64,000 nucleotides of DNA. Origin: Tyto alba. Taxonomy: Eukaryota; Chordata; Aves; Strigiformes; Tytonidae. A program made the translations under genes and the position numbers. The stretch spans positions 28,654,464-28,718,463 of the forward strand of contig NW_024881327.1 of the NCBI RefSeq assembly GCF_018691265.1. The letters are read 5' to 3'. Every line of letters begins with the position of its first letter. Within the stretch, counting starts at the first letter, position 1. Below the pieces are notes generated by a model. It made no database searches, had not been told where the DNA came from, and worked only from the letters and a program-made list of their open reading frames with translations. Below, one piece after another: positions 23,206 through 41,024 of the stretch.

Positions 23206-26200
23206 ATTTGAAAGCTCAATGTACAGCTGAATATGGAAGATGTACTATCATTGGTAAAGGTTGCTTAAATTAAACTAGTATATAAGAGAATCAAAACAGT
23301 AGTAGTAGGAGAAACAAGTATGTAGGAAGCAAAATACTTCACCATAAGAAGCCTGAGACAAGTGAACATAACAACAGAGGAGTATTTTGATCCTGGGTTT
23401 CTTTTTGGGGAATACAAAAATGAGAAGAAAGGGCACACATACCCCTTTCCCTGATTAATAACTCTACACTTGGCACTTGGAAATCTGAGTCACTAAAGTT
23501 ACATCATTGGCCCCTGAGAGTCCATACGCATATAGACTGGTCTTTTTTGTCAGCTTTGGATGGTGACGGAAAAGAAGCACTACCTCAGCTGGCATCAGAA
23601 ACAGGTTTCAGTTTGCATTGCTGTTGGAAACTTTCAAATGCAGAAGTCAAACTGTTATTGCAGACTCGTGTTGACATCTGTAAGGCAACAAATGAGTCAT
23701 GTATTCTGAAAGAGTAAATATTCCCAAGCCTTATGGCTATTAAAAGAAAGATGTGTTTTCATGTCAACTGCCATTTATCTTTTTTTAATTTTCATGTTTT
23801 GTACATTTTAGTTTTTTATACAAATAAGATATGATAGCCTTTACATGAATGAAATGAAAATGACAATTCATACGACATAGGATTATATTCATTATAAATG
23901 ATCACTTACTAAAATGCATTAAATGTTGATTTTTTCACTCAGTGACTTTTTTTTTTTATGTGATAATATTCCAAATTAGTTATTCCATCTGCTGGTCAAT
24001 CTTCTGTTGAGCCAGTCAAAGATGGTAAAAACAAATAGACAAAGTAAATGAGTTTAGCTTTAATGAAACTCTAGTAAAACAATTATTGACTGTGCCTTTA
24101 GTCAAACTGAGGTAGAACTCTTAGTGATAATCAGAATGAGGTTATTATTTTCTGTGTAATGTTTTTACTATGAGGTAGATTACTGTGATAAAAAGAAAAT
24201 TGCTCAAGTTTGTTTGGTAAATGAAACTTCATGTGAAAATTTTCAATAGTCTGTCCACTCTCCCAAGATGATTTTTAATGTATTTTTCCTTCCTTCTCTC
24301 ATTTTTTTTTGTCGCTATGCAAAGCTACAGAAGCCACTCACCTCCTAATTGAAACATGCTTCAGATAATTTACTGGAATGTAGGATTGTGATTAAATGTG
24401 TAAATAAATGTATATTTCTCCTCAGAAATTCTCACACTTTTTCTTATAGGGCTATTTTTGTTGTTTTCTTTTCCTCCGTTAGGGCTGAGTTAGATATCAA
24501 CTATTAGTATCTATTTCAGTACTGCTAAGACACGTTTTGTGAATCTCTCAAGATTTGATTAAAATTACTAAAATTTGATTAAAATTATTAAAAAAACATA
24601 TTCTAAGGACAATATAAGAAATTAAATTTTCACTAAAGAACATTGTCACCCTCTTTAGATAGCCTTCTGTACTCATTTGGTATTCAGTTTGCAGGATAGT
24701 AGAAAATCAGTCCATATTTTATTATTTAATATTTTTATTATTTAAAAACTTTACAAATATAGTTAATATTTCAATAAAGAATGAGTTTAAACAAACACAT
24801 TTCAGTCTGAGCTGGGCATACTTTGCAAACTGTAGTAAGTGATTAAATATCTCAGTTCTGTATATTGATTGTGTTTCCTGATAAATATCTGAAACATTTG
24901 GAATAAACGGAGGATGAAGTCTTCCTACTCTTTCTAATGCTGGTTTCACCTGGGATAGTAATCAGTCTTTGTCACTTGATCAGGGATGGAAACGTTACAT
25001 GTAAGTGAAACTGTTGGATGTAACTAGCAGTAACCTTACAGAAAATATTTTTGCAAGGGATGAGGGATTTAAGAAATAGATAAATATCGCAGGCAAGATC
25101 CCTCCGCTAACAAATTGCACATCATGTTGAACAGTTAAGCAAATTTGAATCAGAACGGTATATAGTTTCTGTAGGACCGATTTTATAAGCCTGATGTTGC
25201 TCAAAACAGGTCTGCTGCTGTTTATCCCTCGAGTTCTACTGCAAGAAGATGGGAGGTGTTCATTGGGAAGAGCTAGGGTGAGGTGAGAAAGTGTTGTAGA
25301 AAGTCCTGAGGAAAGCATGGAAAAGTCAACCAGGACCTGGCTGCTCCATGAACCAATGTAGCTGCTTAACGAAGGACAGAGGAAAATCTTCTGGCAAAAG
25401 ATATTTTCAATTATAGCCGAAATAAATTCAGATACACTGAAGAACCAGGGTCTTATGCATGGAAGAAAATTGCTTATGGGTGATTTTGTTTATATTAAAA
25501 GCAACATAGATTTTAAGCCTTAAATGTGCTTGCTTAGAAATATAAATTAAATTATATTTCTAAGAAAGGGTCTTCGTGTTCCTCCTCTTCCACCCAGACT
25601 TTAAGTATGTAGTTGTGAAAAATACTACTTTATCTGCTTCCAGAGTATCTACTTCGTGTTGTTTAAAAAAAATCATTTTTGTAGTTTATTTCTTTGGTTC
25701 TTGTTTCTCAGTCTCTACATTAAATCTCTTATTTTTATGTCAGATGTAGGTTACTTGTCCTCACACTTTTAAGGCCTTTGGCCGTAAGTGACCTAGCTCC
25801 TATCATTTGCTGTTGTAATGGTAACTTTTAGACCCAAACAAACCATGGTGACTTTCTCTATTATTCACATTCATGTCACCTGTGATGCTGCTTCTTAGTT
25901 GAGGGAGAAACCACTAACATTTGTGATGCAATTATGTTATTATACTTCAAAATCCTCCTTAAAACTCTCTGGTTTTGTGCTGCTCATATAAATTCTGACA
26001 AAAGATTAGACAGCTGGTTTAAGACAACCAGCCTATCGTGCTGACCAATATTGCATTTTTTGGTACTTTCACATCTGTCTCTCTTCTCATCTGTTGTTTC
26101 TTGTCTTGTTCTTAGCTTTTAACTTGTTCAGGGCAATGGTCATCTATTAATTAATGATGATGCAGCCTGACTACATTATGTACAACATAGCCTATTACTA

Positions 26201-29200
26201 GAACATACAGTCTGCAAGGGAAATAAAATTAATATTACTATCAACAAGCACCTCAGTAATAGCAGTAAATCCTTTTTAGACTTTCCTTTTTAATCCTTTT
26301 ATAAGATTAAGTGATGAGGAAACTTTAGGTTAGTTCAAGATACGTAACATCACTTTTATCTTCAAGTATTATGTAAGAAATATCTGAAGAAATTTTGCAA
26401 TATTTCCAATATTGCTGCTAGGAATCCCTGTATGTTTTTAATTTCTAAATTTGACGAGTATAGTCTTGTCCCTTAAGTGCTGTTGATTCGCTATTGTCAA
26501 AAATGCAGTTTGTTCTGCAAATACTCAGGATTTCTGTTAAGAATTTCATGTTGTCTTTACTATACTGTAGTTGTAATCTGTGTCGTTTCACTGTTTCTCA
26601 AGGAGAATTCATTTAATGAATTCAACCTTCAGGTTTTTTATCTGTTTATGGGTTCATGTCATCTGGTCATAATATTTTGTTTGTATGGATATATAATATT
26701 TTTACATGCAAATTATTTGCGAACTATTTTGCTTTTTGTAGAGGACAAGATGTTGTGTGCAGAGTGAATTCATTACCCTTTACATATGCAATGATTTTTA
26801 TTTTACTTAAATATATACCATATAAATAAGATTGGCTTTCTGCATATGTTTTCATGGTTTCTGTACCTGTTTACTTGGAGTGAATGCTTTGAATGTTCCA
26901 TAAGGCTGATCTAGGAATTTGGATCTAAAGACAGTGTGTTATTATCAGCATGTGTTTTACATGGTTTAGGATGCAATGCCCCATTAATTTCATATTATTT
27001 TACTTTATTTTTCATTTACTACACCTTAATGATAGATAAATGGCACTGCTATTGTTGAAATGTTAGTCTGAAATGTACTTTATGCTATGTACACAGACCT
27101 CATTGATGACCATCACTGTTACTCAGGGAAGGCTTTCAGCAAACATTTCTGGTCTTTTCACAGAATTCTTGCAGATTGAGATGCTTCTATTATCTCAGGG
27201 AGCAGCAAGGAAATGAATAAAACTATACAAATATAATCTGAGTATATTTTGAATTGATTCCCTCTTAGTGCTTGAACCCTTAGGATAATTCACTGTGGAC
27301 TCTTACCCAGTTCATATAATTCACTGCTAGTTCTCAGTAATCATAAGTAAAATGCAGACTTGATTCAAGTATGCATTTCCCATTGTTTTGCATTTGCTTA
27401 TTGCCTAAAGTGCTATCATAAGTATCATGTAAGCCTGCCAAGATTGCTGGTGTCTGAAATATTTCTTTAATGTGAGACTTTTTCTAATGCCAAAGCCAGT
27501 GCACAGTGTTTTGACAACTTTCTGCTAGCATGTTTTATACATGTTCTCTAAATTCACTTCAACATTAATTTATTTTACATGCCAGTATGAAAGAAACCTG
27601 TAAAATTGAAATAGCTGGAAGGAAGACATGAAGATTACACATTTTATCTAAAGCATCTGACAAAGTAATTGACAAAGGAAAGTAATGTGAGATGATGCTA
27701 GACAAACAGAAATTAAAATTATCAAGGAAAAATTTTGGTTTAGTATCTGAAATTAAATGAGGAAGCAAGCCACAAAGGTGGTAGTTGATTCTGTCCCTTT
27801 TTTAACTGTTTGTTGTTTTTTGTTTTTCCTGTTGCTCATACTGTTACAACAAAGTAACCAAGAGTGAGGACACTGACAGTCTCCAAGGAGGAGATTTCTT
27901 ACCAATGAGTTGTGAATTAACTTTTCTTAAAAGAAAATATAAAAACAAAGATGCCTGAAATTGCTGTGTTAATCACACTCCCTCTGCTTTAACTCATGTT
28001 GGAGCTTGTAAGAGAGAAGTAGTGATTTTGGAAGTGACTGAATCCCCACTGAAATCTTTCACTTATGAAGTCCCACTGAAATAAGTTTCTGACTGGTAGA
28101 CCTCATTTGAGACGCCATTTTTTACATTCTATGTATACTTTTATTGAAAGAAAACTATATTTGATGAGGACATTATTAAGTCAGTATATTTAATGCATGT
28201 GAATGTCACAAGAATGCAATTGCTTCATGTATGTTTCAAATTGTCATAAGCCATCACTAAAAAATGCAGTCCTTTCCCTTGAATATTCTTTCCCATCCCT
28301 CTGGTGCCTTTTGTTCTGGCACAAGCATTTGTGTGGCCACATTGGGAGCCACATCTGACAGCTGAAAAGTTAAAACTAATTTAGAAAAAAGAATTCTGAG
28401 TGGTTCAAAGAAGAGTGTTGCTTATCTGAGTGGAAAAAGATTCAGCTTCATGTTGCCTAAAACTCTGATTAGGGTTTTGCCAAACAGAGCCGATGGCTAA
28501 AAGACTATTTCGCACTTGAACAGATGCCTAACCAATATTAATATTTACAAAGCAGAAGGCAGCAGCCAGCAATGTGGTTGACAACAGAATGATTTTCCTG
28601 ATTGATTTACAAATAAATATTTCCTCAGAAGAAAGGGGAAGGGAGTGAGAAAGGGCATTGATAATATCTGGCAACCTCAGAGGGACCCCCAAGGATCAAG
28701 GGCTGTATCAGGGATAAAAACGGATATAGAAGTCAGTATCTTTTCCCAGCCCAACAGATGTTTTCTCTGAATGTGGTCTGAAGACACCAAATAGGAAATA
28801 GAACGGAGTCTCTAAACTCGCAGGTTAAGCAGTCATTTATAGTTTGTCCTACGAATCCTGGAGGGAAGACACATCTAGGAAGTGTTTCTGCAATGCAAAG
28901 ATGGAGCGATTGTCTTTCTTTTTTGTCACTTCTGCCCTTGTAAAGCTTTTGCAAGTGTGTTGTTGGCTTTTATTTTTTTTTTTTTTCTTTTAACGTAAGC
29001 CTGTGTTAGAAGTGATTTCAAGAAAATGGTTAAGAAGGAACAACTTAAAGACATTTACCTCCTTGACACTAAGATTCTCTAGTAGCACTGAGTACCCTGG
29101 TGTTAAAATAATAAGAAGCTACCTTTGCTTTTAGCTACAAGGGCTAGAGTAGGAGCTGGAAGACTAGGGTCTATGTCAAGGAACTCTCTTCCAGTGATCA

Positions 29201-32200
29201 GCATTAACAAAATAAACTTTCTGTCAGCACCAGTTAGGGGAAAGAAGCACTGAAGTCATAAGGGAGTTTATAAGAGCAACATAATCAAATGTCCTGCTTT
29301 TGATCATTCTCCTGACTCCTTTTTGTGGTAAAATGAGAATATCACTCTAAATAAATCTTATTAACTTTCAGATGTCAAATTTATAATTTGACGATAATTT
29401 GGTGGATTTTAATATCAATTAACTGTTTCTTTAAGGGAAAATATTGCATCTAATAAGCAACTAATAAGCATTTTTCGTGGACAGAACAAAAGATTTTAGC
29501 TCTTAACCGGTAGCCACTGAAAAATAACCAGTCAAAAAAGGCAAATAATATTCTCATACAGAGCTGAGCATGAACCTACTTTACAGTTTGGAAATGAATG
29601 ACAGGCACATATACCAGATGTTGCTGAGATGTGACTGAAATACAAGCAATTGGGGCTATTCCCTGTAGCAAGTGAAGTTATGGAAGAAGCATGCTTTTCA
29701 TGAAACTTGTTCTCATTTGTCATGTATACTAATGCAATCATTTCTGATATTTTCTCCAAATATCAATAATATAATGTAATAAATATAATTTGTGTCCAAT
29801 TGCCTTCATTCTAAAATAATCAAAACTCTCAAATCTCAAGATCAAGCTCAGTCTTACTGCTACTACTATAATATTTGTATTTTATTGCTATTACTCTGCT
29901 ATTAGTGAAGATTAGTATAGCATATGACCACCAGTGAAAAATGTGATGACTTATCCAGATCGGGAGGAATGTTTTGGGAGGAAAGCTCTCTACTGCTTCA
30001 GTGAGTCCTGTTTCTCCAAATAACTTACAAAGTGTGAAGCATCTGATTGACTCTGGAAGTTTGTGTTGTCTGCTAAGAAATTGTCAGAAATAACTTTACA
30101 ATATTCCTTTAGCTCAGACTTTTTAAATTTTGCTCTGGAACTTTGCAGAAGATCTTGCAATCTTTTTGCTAAACAGTGGTCTCTTCAAGGCTTATCAGGA
30201 GGTTTAACATCTTTGACTGCAAAGTATTGAGCTAGTGATATAGTCCTGAAATGGATCAAATATTTGTGCATATTACACAGTGGTTGAATATTGGCAGTAT
30301 TGGTGGTTTCCTGACTTTCAGTCATTTGATATTGATTCAGCTTGTATCTTATCTATTACAAACATTTAATTTTCTTCTTGTTTCTCCAGCAGTGCATTAA
30401 TGCAGTAGCCGTCTCTAACTCCACAAAATAAAAATATCGTCTTCAATATTTGACTCCGTAGTTGGTTATGAAAATTATTGGTCTTTCCTGCTATCTTTAG
30501 CTTATCAGCCAAGAAAAGACACTTCTCAGAATGACTTCAAAATTTTCAGATTAATGTATTTAATAAAAAGCTATGGACTCTTCATTGGTTTTACTTGAAT
30601 GCAACAAATTGTCTGTGTCAGAATTTCACTGGCTTTCTCCTGTTTAAGTACTGTTTTGCCTACCATGAAACCCAGTTGGAAAAGTAACAAAAGAAAGGAA
30701 TGTGGGTTTGTTATTTGTTCAAAACAAGATGAGGGTGAAATATCTAATGAGTTCAAGTTGGGCACAGGACTGTTTATTATATATCTTCTGTCATTCCAAA
30801 TAACAAAAATAGTTCCCTCTCCATATATTAATTAGTCTTTTTATGTTGTGAGTAATGGTAATATTTAAAATACAGCCTGACTGGAAATAAGCAAAGAAAT
30901 TTTCCTCACTGATTTATCTAACTCATTCTACTGTACCCTTTCTAGAAGTTAGCTTAACATCAGGTGGTAGTAAATGTGACAGGAAAATATTTTTATGTTG
31001 TTGTGGTGTTTTGTTTTTTTTTTTTTTCCTGAGAAAAAGCACTTATCACTTACAGGCATGTGGTCCTAATCTGAAAGATGAATTGGTTCATTCACTACAA
31101 GTACCACATAACCATTCACACACCATCGAGTTTAACACTATTAAAGGGTAATTTCCCCTGTGGGAGCTATGCCCAATACAGCTGCAATCTCTATACAGTG
31201 TCTTTTTATCTTTCTATGGCAGGTAAGGAGATTTAAATAAAAGGCTTCATCAGGAGTCCAATCACAGACATATTCTTCCTATTGAAATATCCATGAAGCA
31301 GCAAATAAACACTCCTAAAAATCTTAATGCTCCTAAACATTACCAAGAAGACTTTCGTACAATTCCCACTTTGAAATTTTGTGTTGGAGTCAAAACATGT
31401 GAGATGTCTCATGGGCTTGGCAGTAGAGGACAGGAAATATTATGGGAAAAATTGCATTTCCTATTAAATTCCGAATGTAGTAAAACATTTCAGAATAATC
31501 AAGGAGTATATTATGTCTTCATCCCTCATAATCACCATGATTTTTTTTTTTATTTCTCATCATTTCTTTAGTTTGTCTACAATGACTCATTGAACACCCT
31601 ATTATTACAGGTTCCATATTCATGCAAAGATGGTAATTAAGTCTACAGTGAGGTTTTCTTTAGAACATAGTATTTTCACGTGTTCTTGCTCAAATATTTG
31701 GGGGATAAAGTATTATCTGCACTAATTTTGCTCGGTTTCACATTAAGATGAATTTTCCAGGGATGCCAGTAAATATATGCTTCCTGAGTAAAGTACTGAA
31801 AAATTATAGAAATCATTCTAGTTTCCTTTTTTTTTTTTTTTTCTGTAAAAAGAGACAGTATTTTTGACACTTTCTGCTTTCACAATTAAATTGCTTTCCT
31901 TTTAAGATTTTTTTTTTTTTGCATCCACACTAGAATGAACAGGCGTTATTTTTTAATTAATTTTTTGTAACTTAAGGTCACAGTGTGTTGTCTGTGACTT
32001 GAATGGGATCAACATTTAAGTCTAAAACTTTTTTAATATGAATGCAGTTTTGGATCCAGACTCACAGCTCAGAATCAGCTTTCTAGTAAAGCCAAACCAA
32101 TTTACATGCCCTGTAGATACAAATTTGAAGCTTTGCCAGAGGGCATATTTACAAAATTGTTTTGATAAAATGTGAGTAACGTAAATGCTGTTCTTTATGT

Positions 32201-34991
32201 CAGATTCACGATATGTCTCTGTGGCAGTCTCATCTGCAAGCTGACTTGCTGGCTTTCTTAAATCACATAAAATTCAGGTTCTGCTCAAAGTATTGAAGTT
32301 GATATGTCAACAGTGCTGGCCTTTTACCCACAAGTTCAGGGCTTAGCACACTAATAAATCAAAACCTCCCAGATACTAATTCTTTCTTGTGCCTGAGAGG
32401 AGTTAACTCTCTTCCTCCAAATGAATATATTGCCCTGAAGTAATCGAAGGTGAAAGGAACATTCTCTTCATTTTATTGAAACCATTCTACTTTGCATTGA
32501 CTAAAGCCAAGCCTCAGTTGGATCAAAGAACATGAAAGTGTGAGTATTTGGTTATCCATAGCAATTTGTCACTCATCTGAAAGGAGGAAGAAAATTGGAA
32601 ATGCTGAGTTTCAATTCTCCTTTCTGAAAAATACTTCACTATTATATACTAAGCATTCTTTGGAAACTGAATATATATATATACACACATATATATACAC
32701 ATTTTTTTTTTTTTTTTTTACTTGAAGCAGTTTGAAAGCACACAGCATAAAGACTCCCACACAAAGCTTTGTTCTACTGAAATCTCTACACTGAACTCTT
32801 CAGTTTTTCCCATAAGTGCAAGCTGTCAAGAGCAGATCTTGTCAAAAGCACTTACATATTTCTCACATTATATACTTAGTTCTTAGTATTGTTTGCTTGG
32901 GATGTTCATAACAGATAAAATTCATCCACAGTTAGAGGGGCAGCTAAAGACTGCATGCCGCTTAATTCACTTGTAAGCCTGCATATTAGCCTTAAAATAG
33001 AAATTAAGTGAGGCATGGCCTTCCCTCTTCCTTCCTCCCAGCAAGACTAAGTTAGATGTAATTTGCAATACCTAAAATAAGTAAAGTTTCCTTGACAAAC
33101 TGTATGAAGTTTTTTAAAAAAAAACACGCATAAACCCTCACTGTTAAAACCAAGCAGTGTATCTATCTTGATTTTGTAGTGCATTAAAGAGGAGAGAGTA
33201 CAGTGGTCAAGAAGTCCCTTGTAAATTTGCCTGCCATAAAGCTAGTTTTAATCTACAACTCTAGTGGTAAGAGGCAAGATGAATCCCTTGCTGGTCTCAG
33301 GGAGTGAATTCATGAGCTGGTCTCTAAGAACAGGATTTTCTTCTAAAACTGGAAATATCATTAATGTGCCACAGAAAATGTCAGGGATTTAGAGCTATCC
33401 TTTTATAGCTCTTAAAAATAATCTTTTTTAAAAGTAAAATCAAAGTGAAATTAGACATAAAATATAATAATTTACCACTGAAGTGTGGTATTAAGTACTC
33501 AAAAGTCTGGTAATGAAAATGGTCCCACAGTAGCCATAACCTGTCATCAGATTTCACAGGTGACTTCTCTCTAAGCATTCAGTTTAGTGTAATATTTTGA
33601 ATGTTGGTGAAAGGCAATAAATAACCCTAGGTATCTAAGATGGATAAGTCCATCATAATGTGAGGTTTTATGAGTATTGTTTCTATGAGTGTATATTAAT
33701 TATAGTTAATTTTACTTAGATTCTTAAGATTAAATCATAAAACAGAATAGGACTCATATTCACTCTGAATATAATGTAATTTTGAGATAGTAGGCAGAGG
33801 AAAAGTTCATTCAGGGCTTTAACATAGCTGTGTACCAGCCTGAAGGTCCTGTGTAGCCTTTAAAAATAAGGATCTTTCCTTATGTAAAATAATGCAAAAA
33901 AAAAAAGCATTTCATGCAAAATCATGTGAAAATCATGTATTGCCAATATTCTGAAGTATGCAAAAGTTATGAATCAAATTGCAAAAACTTTTATTGGATT
34001 AGATATCATTCCTTCTACAGACACAAATAAAAATAACTTGTTCTCTTTGCTATTATGTTTCTGAGCCATCCAATATAATCAGTCATTTTAAAACCCTGTT
34101 GGTCTCCTGTCTTCATTTTCTGTGAAATCAGTTAAAAACATGGAATTTTTTTACTGCATCAGTATTTTTTAACATCAGAATTTTTTTAACATTTTTGCTG
34201 CAAATTTTTAAAAATGCATTTTCAGTAAATATAAAGTATTTGCTAATTTTTTTTTCCTTATGCAGGAGTTTGTTTTGTTTGTAGCTATATCAGTTCAAAG
34301 GAAAACTTAATTGGGTTACTTGATTTATTCAATAGGCTATATCTAGTAGAACTGTTTAGGTTTTTCTAAAAAAGTACATGTGAAGGAACAGAAAATTATG
34401 AAGATAAAAACCCTCAAGAACTTTGTTTTCAATAAAATTACATAACAGAAAAACTGGATTTTGGGTTTGCTCATCTGGGGTTTTCTTAATTGGTTTAGTT
34501 TTTTATTTAAATCAACAAACAGGCTTAATTTTATAATTCTGGTAAGGGGACTGTTAAAACTCAAGTCATTTTACTTTTTTATGTATATTTTCTGGAAAAA
34601 CTGGAAAATAACATCTCTAACAGATTCCATTCTTCTTGATTGAGGTACTGCATATCGAACACATTTAAAGTGTTGATTATGTTTTGTTTCCAAATTACTA
34701 TTTTTATATCATCTTTAACTCCTATCTACATGTCTTACAACCAGCTATAACTGCTGTACTCCAGACCTAAGATTTTCCGTTCTTCATGTCAATACAGTAG
34801 TTATTGAAATAGCTAACCGCAGGAAGCTGTGCATAGGTTTGGAATTTCTTTTACATTCTGCAGTAAAAGTAAACATATTAATAAACAAACAAATGATCTT
34901 TGAGACACTGTAGGAATAAAGTATCTGAGTGAGAAAGATATTAATTTATGCATCTGCCATTCCACATACAATAAACTGGGTATTTGACGTA
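23206..34991. other. Long intron-like AT-rich sequence
   Basis: Nearly 12 kb without a supported gene or an identifiable full repeat. It contains poly(T) runs near 28971, 31014 and 31900, a tandem TTTGATTAAAATTA duplication near 24555, a CTAATAAGCA duplication near 29450, and an AT/AC microsatellite at 32670. Minus-strand frames such as 24995-25318 (107 codons) and + frames such as 26477-26767 (96 codons) are low-complexity or hydrophobic by composition and unconvincing. Confidence 0.5.
32670..32719. repeat. (TA)n/(CA)n microsatellite plus poly(T)
   Basis: A compound tract: TA repeats, a short ACACACAT interruption, further TA repeats, then 18 T residues. A simple sequence with no gene content. 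Confidence 0.92.
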
Positions 34992-35010
34992 CAGAGAGAG
35001 AGAGGGAGGA
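34992..35010. repeat. Short GA-rich simple repeat
   Basis: A run of GA dinucleotides passing into GGGAGGA directly abuts the 3' end of the minus-strand CR1 copy. It may mark the original insertion site. Confidence 0.7.
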
Positions 35011-36243
35011 GAATCACAGAACAGTTTGGTTTGGAAAGAACCTTAAAGGTCATCTAGTTCCAACCCCCCTGCCACAGGCAAGGACACCTTCCACCAGACC
35101 AGGTTGCTCAAAGCCCCGTCCAGCCTGGCCTTGAACCCTGCCAGGGAGGGGGCAGCCACAGCTTCTCTGGGCAACCTGTGCTGGTGTCTCACCAACATCA
35201 TAGTGAAGAATTCCTCCCTTATGTCTAATCAAAATCTACCCTCCTTCAGTTTAAAACCATTACCCCTTGTATTATCACACCAGATCCTACTAAAAAGATT
35301 ATCCCTCTCTTTCTTATAATCTCCCTTTAGGTACTGGAATGCTGCTATAAGGTCTCCCTGGAGCCTTCTCTTCTTCAGGCTGAACAACCCCGACTCTCAG
35401 CCTGTCCTCACAGGAGAGGTGTTCCATCTCTCTGATCATTTTTGTGGCCCTCCTCTGGACCTGCTCCAACAGGTCCATGATTTTGCTGTGCTGAGGACTC
35501 CAGAGCTGGATGCAGTGCTTCAGGTGAGGTCTCACCAGAATGGAGTGGAGGGACAGAATCACCTCCCTCGACCTGCTAGCCACACTTCTTTTGATGCATC
35601 CCAGGCTATAGTTGACTTTCTGGGCTGCGAGCGCACATTGCTGACTCATAGTCCATTTTCCATCCACTAATACCCCCAAGTCCTTCTCTGCAGGGCTGCT
35701 CTCAACCCACTCATCGCCCAGCCTGTATTTGTGCTTGGGATTGCCTCAACCCATGTGCAGGACCTTACACTTGGTCACGTTGAGCTTCATGATGTCCACA
35801 TGGACCCACTTCTTGAACTTGTCCAGGTCCCTCTGGATGGCATCCCTTTCCTCTAGCATGTCAACTGCACCACTCAGCATGGTGTCATCTGCAAACTTGC
35901 TGAGGGTGCACTCAATCCCACTGTTGATGTCACTGGTCCCAGTATGGACCCCTGAGGGACACCGCTCATCAATGCTCTCCACTTGGACATAGAACCATTG
36001 ACCACTACACTCTGGATGTGACCATTGAATCAATTACTTATTCACCAAACAGTCCATCTATCAAATCCACATCTCCTCAATTTAGAGAGAAGGATGTTGT
36101 GAGGGACCGTGTCAAAAGCCTTACAGAAGTCCAGATAGATGACATCTGTACCTCTTCCTTTGTCCACGGATGTAGTCATTCCATCATAGAAGGCCACTAG
36201 ATTGGTCAGGAAGGACTTGTCCTTGGTGAAGCCAGGTTACGGA
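35011..36243 (-). mobile_element. CR1 LINE, 5'-truncated, broken ORF2
   Basis: The largest CR1 copy here, lying on the minus strand with its 3' end on the left (GAATCACAGAACAG is the complement of the degenerate octamer tail). The right part encodes reverse-transcriptase remnants. In the frame at 36033-35746 the catalytic box reads FADD (35895-35884), followed by the familiar CR1 stretch ending in KCKVLHMG. A second frame (35679-35314) holds the downstream region with [31 protein letters not shown] and [20 protein letters not shown]. The complement of 36040-36240 still shows the earlier RT blocks but is shifted out of frame. Frameshifts separate these pieces and the 5' half is missing, so it cannot be active. 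Plus-strand frames over this region are antisense shadows. Confidence 0.97.
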
Positions 36244-37239
36244 GCAGTCAGGTTAATTGGATTTGAATATGATTTCCTTTATCTTAAGCCTATTGTGTTA
36301 ATATTTAAGAAAATAAGTGTACATAAAAACTGAAATATAGATAAGCAGAATATCATTATTTTATGCTTTTAATGTTTCCTGTGTGGTATTTTTTGCTGTT
36401 GTGGGAGACAGAGATAAAGGAATTTTCAAACAGATATTCAGACTGCACTTCAGAGTATCCACAAGCAATTTTGACCTATCTAAGGTTTATTTATGTTCCA
36501 GAAATACGTCGTTACAATTTTCAGCCAATAATTATTGGCTAGTGGATGGTTTGCTGTGGTATTTGTCATGTTCTGTTCTTGACTGGAGCTCTGTCGCTCA
36601 GTTATTGTTTAACAGAGAGGACTTCTGGTTTCTGTTTTTATTGTCGTAACTGGTAGAAGCAGATTTTCACTGCAAAGAATTACGTTCATAAGTTTCTAGC
36701 TCATTTTCCATTAATATTCTGTAGTAATTACTTGAAAGTGACTCTTTTATCAGTCAGTTCTGGCAGGAAATGTTGGCTAAATGTCTACAGAGAGCAACAT
36801 AGATGAGGAATAAATACAGTCAAAGTAAATATGTCTTCCTGATCAGGGAAATGTGTGTGAGAGATTTTCTCAAGTTAACTAGACTTGAGAGTCTAGTAGC
36901 CACCATAGTAGAGGTCATGAGTAAGCCCAGGTAAAGGACAAGATCACTTTCTATCTTTCTAAGAGAGGCACAGCCATTTGAGAGCAATAAAGAAAAAAGA
37001 AGTGGGAGGCTCAGTGTCTACTGGAACTGCCCGGAGGAGAAGTGTTACCTGGGAGCTGTTTGGAGAACTGGGCAATGAAGAAGGCAAGTGGACATATCTG
37101 GGTAGAGGAGAATGAGCTGAAGAGGACCAAGATGCAGTAACTCACTTTCAACTTCTCTAAGTTGGGGAACCAGCAGCCAGGTAGGAGATCCTAGAAGGGG
37201 CAGGAGCAGGAGGGACAGGTTGTAAGTCAGTGAATTTTT
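36244..37239. other. Intron-like sequence between CR1 copies
   Basis: I see no gene. An 88-codon + frame (36383-36649) has no recognisable domain. The segment 36950-37220 is purine-rich. Confidence 0.45.
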
Positions 37240-37336
37240 TTAGTGTTATGTGTGGACTTGGCAGTGTTAGGTTAACAGTTAGACTTGATGATCTTAAAGG
37301 TATTTTCCAACCTAGATGATTCTAAGATTCTATGTG
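37240..37336 (+). mobile_element. CR1 LINE 3' end fragment
   Basis: This is a short 3' terminal CR1 copy. It includes GGACTTGGCAGTGTTAGGTT, AGACTTGATGATCTTAAAGG, TTTTCCAACCTAGATG, and an octamer tail decayed to ATTCTAAG ATTCTATG. It closely parallels the copy at 8201-8304. Confidence 0.93.
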
Positions 37337-40708
<3,372 letters not shown>

Positions 40709-41018
40709 TAATCAACTCTTTCATGACGTATCTCTGGGGTGTTTGATGTTTATTGTTACCACTAACTTACTGATGTCCTCCTTCTGGCCAACTCTGCCAC
40801 CAGAGCTATTCCTACTGCTTATTTCTTTCTGTGAACAGTGGATGTTGGATAGTACATGGTTTCTTTAAAAATATATATAAAAAGATAGGAACATAAAAAG
40901 TACAAAAGGCATCTCATCTAAACCACTTCATAATAGCAAAGAAAAAAGTGCATGGTCAAGAGAGATGGTTTTTAAACTGTAGTCAGTTGAGCTTCATTTT
41001 CGTTTTGGAACTTACCGA

Positions 41019-41024
41019 ATAAAA
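41019..41024 (+). terminator. Polyadenylation signal AATAAA (proximal)
   Basis: A canonical hexamer about 310 bases after the stop codon. Use of this site would give a short 3' UTR. Confidence 0.45.

Noticed and set aside
24995..25318. A 107-codon minus-strand frame
   Set aside because: No domain, no supporting signals, and it is isolated in intron-like DNA.
35104..36200. Plus-strand frames across the CR1
   Set aside because: Antisense shadows of CR1 ORF2, which reads on the minus strand.
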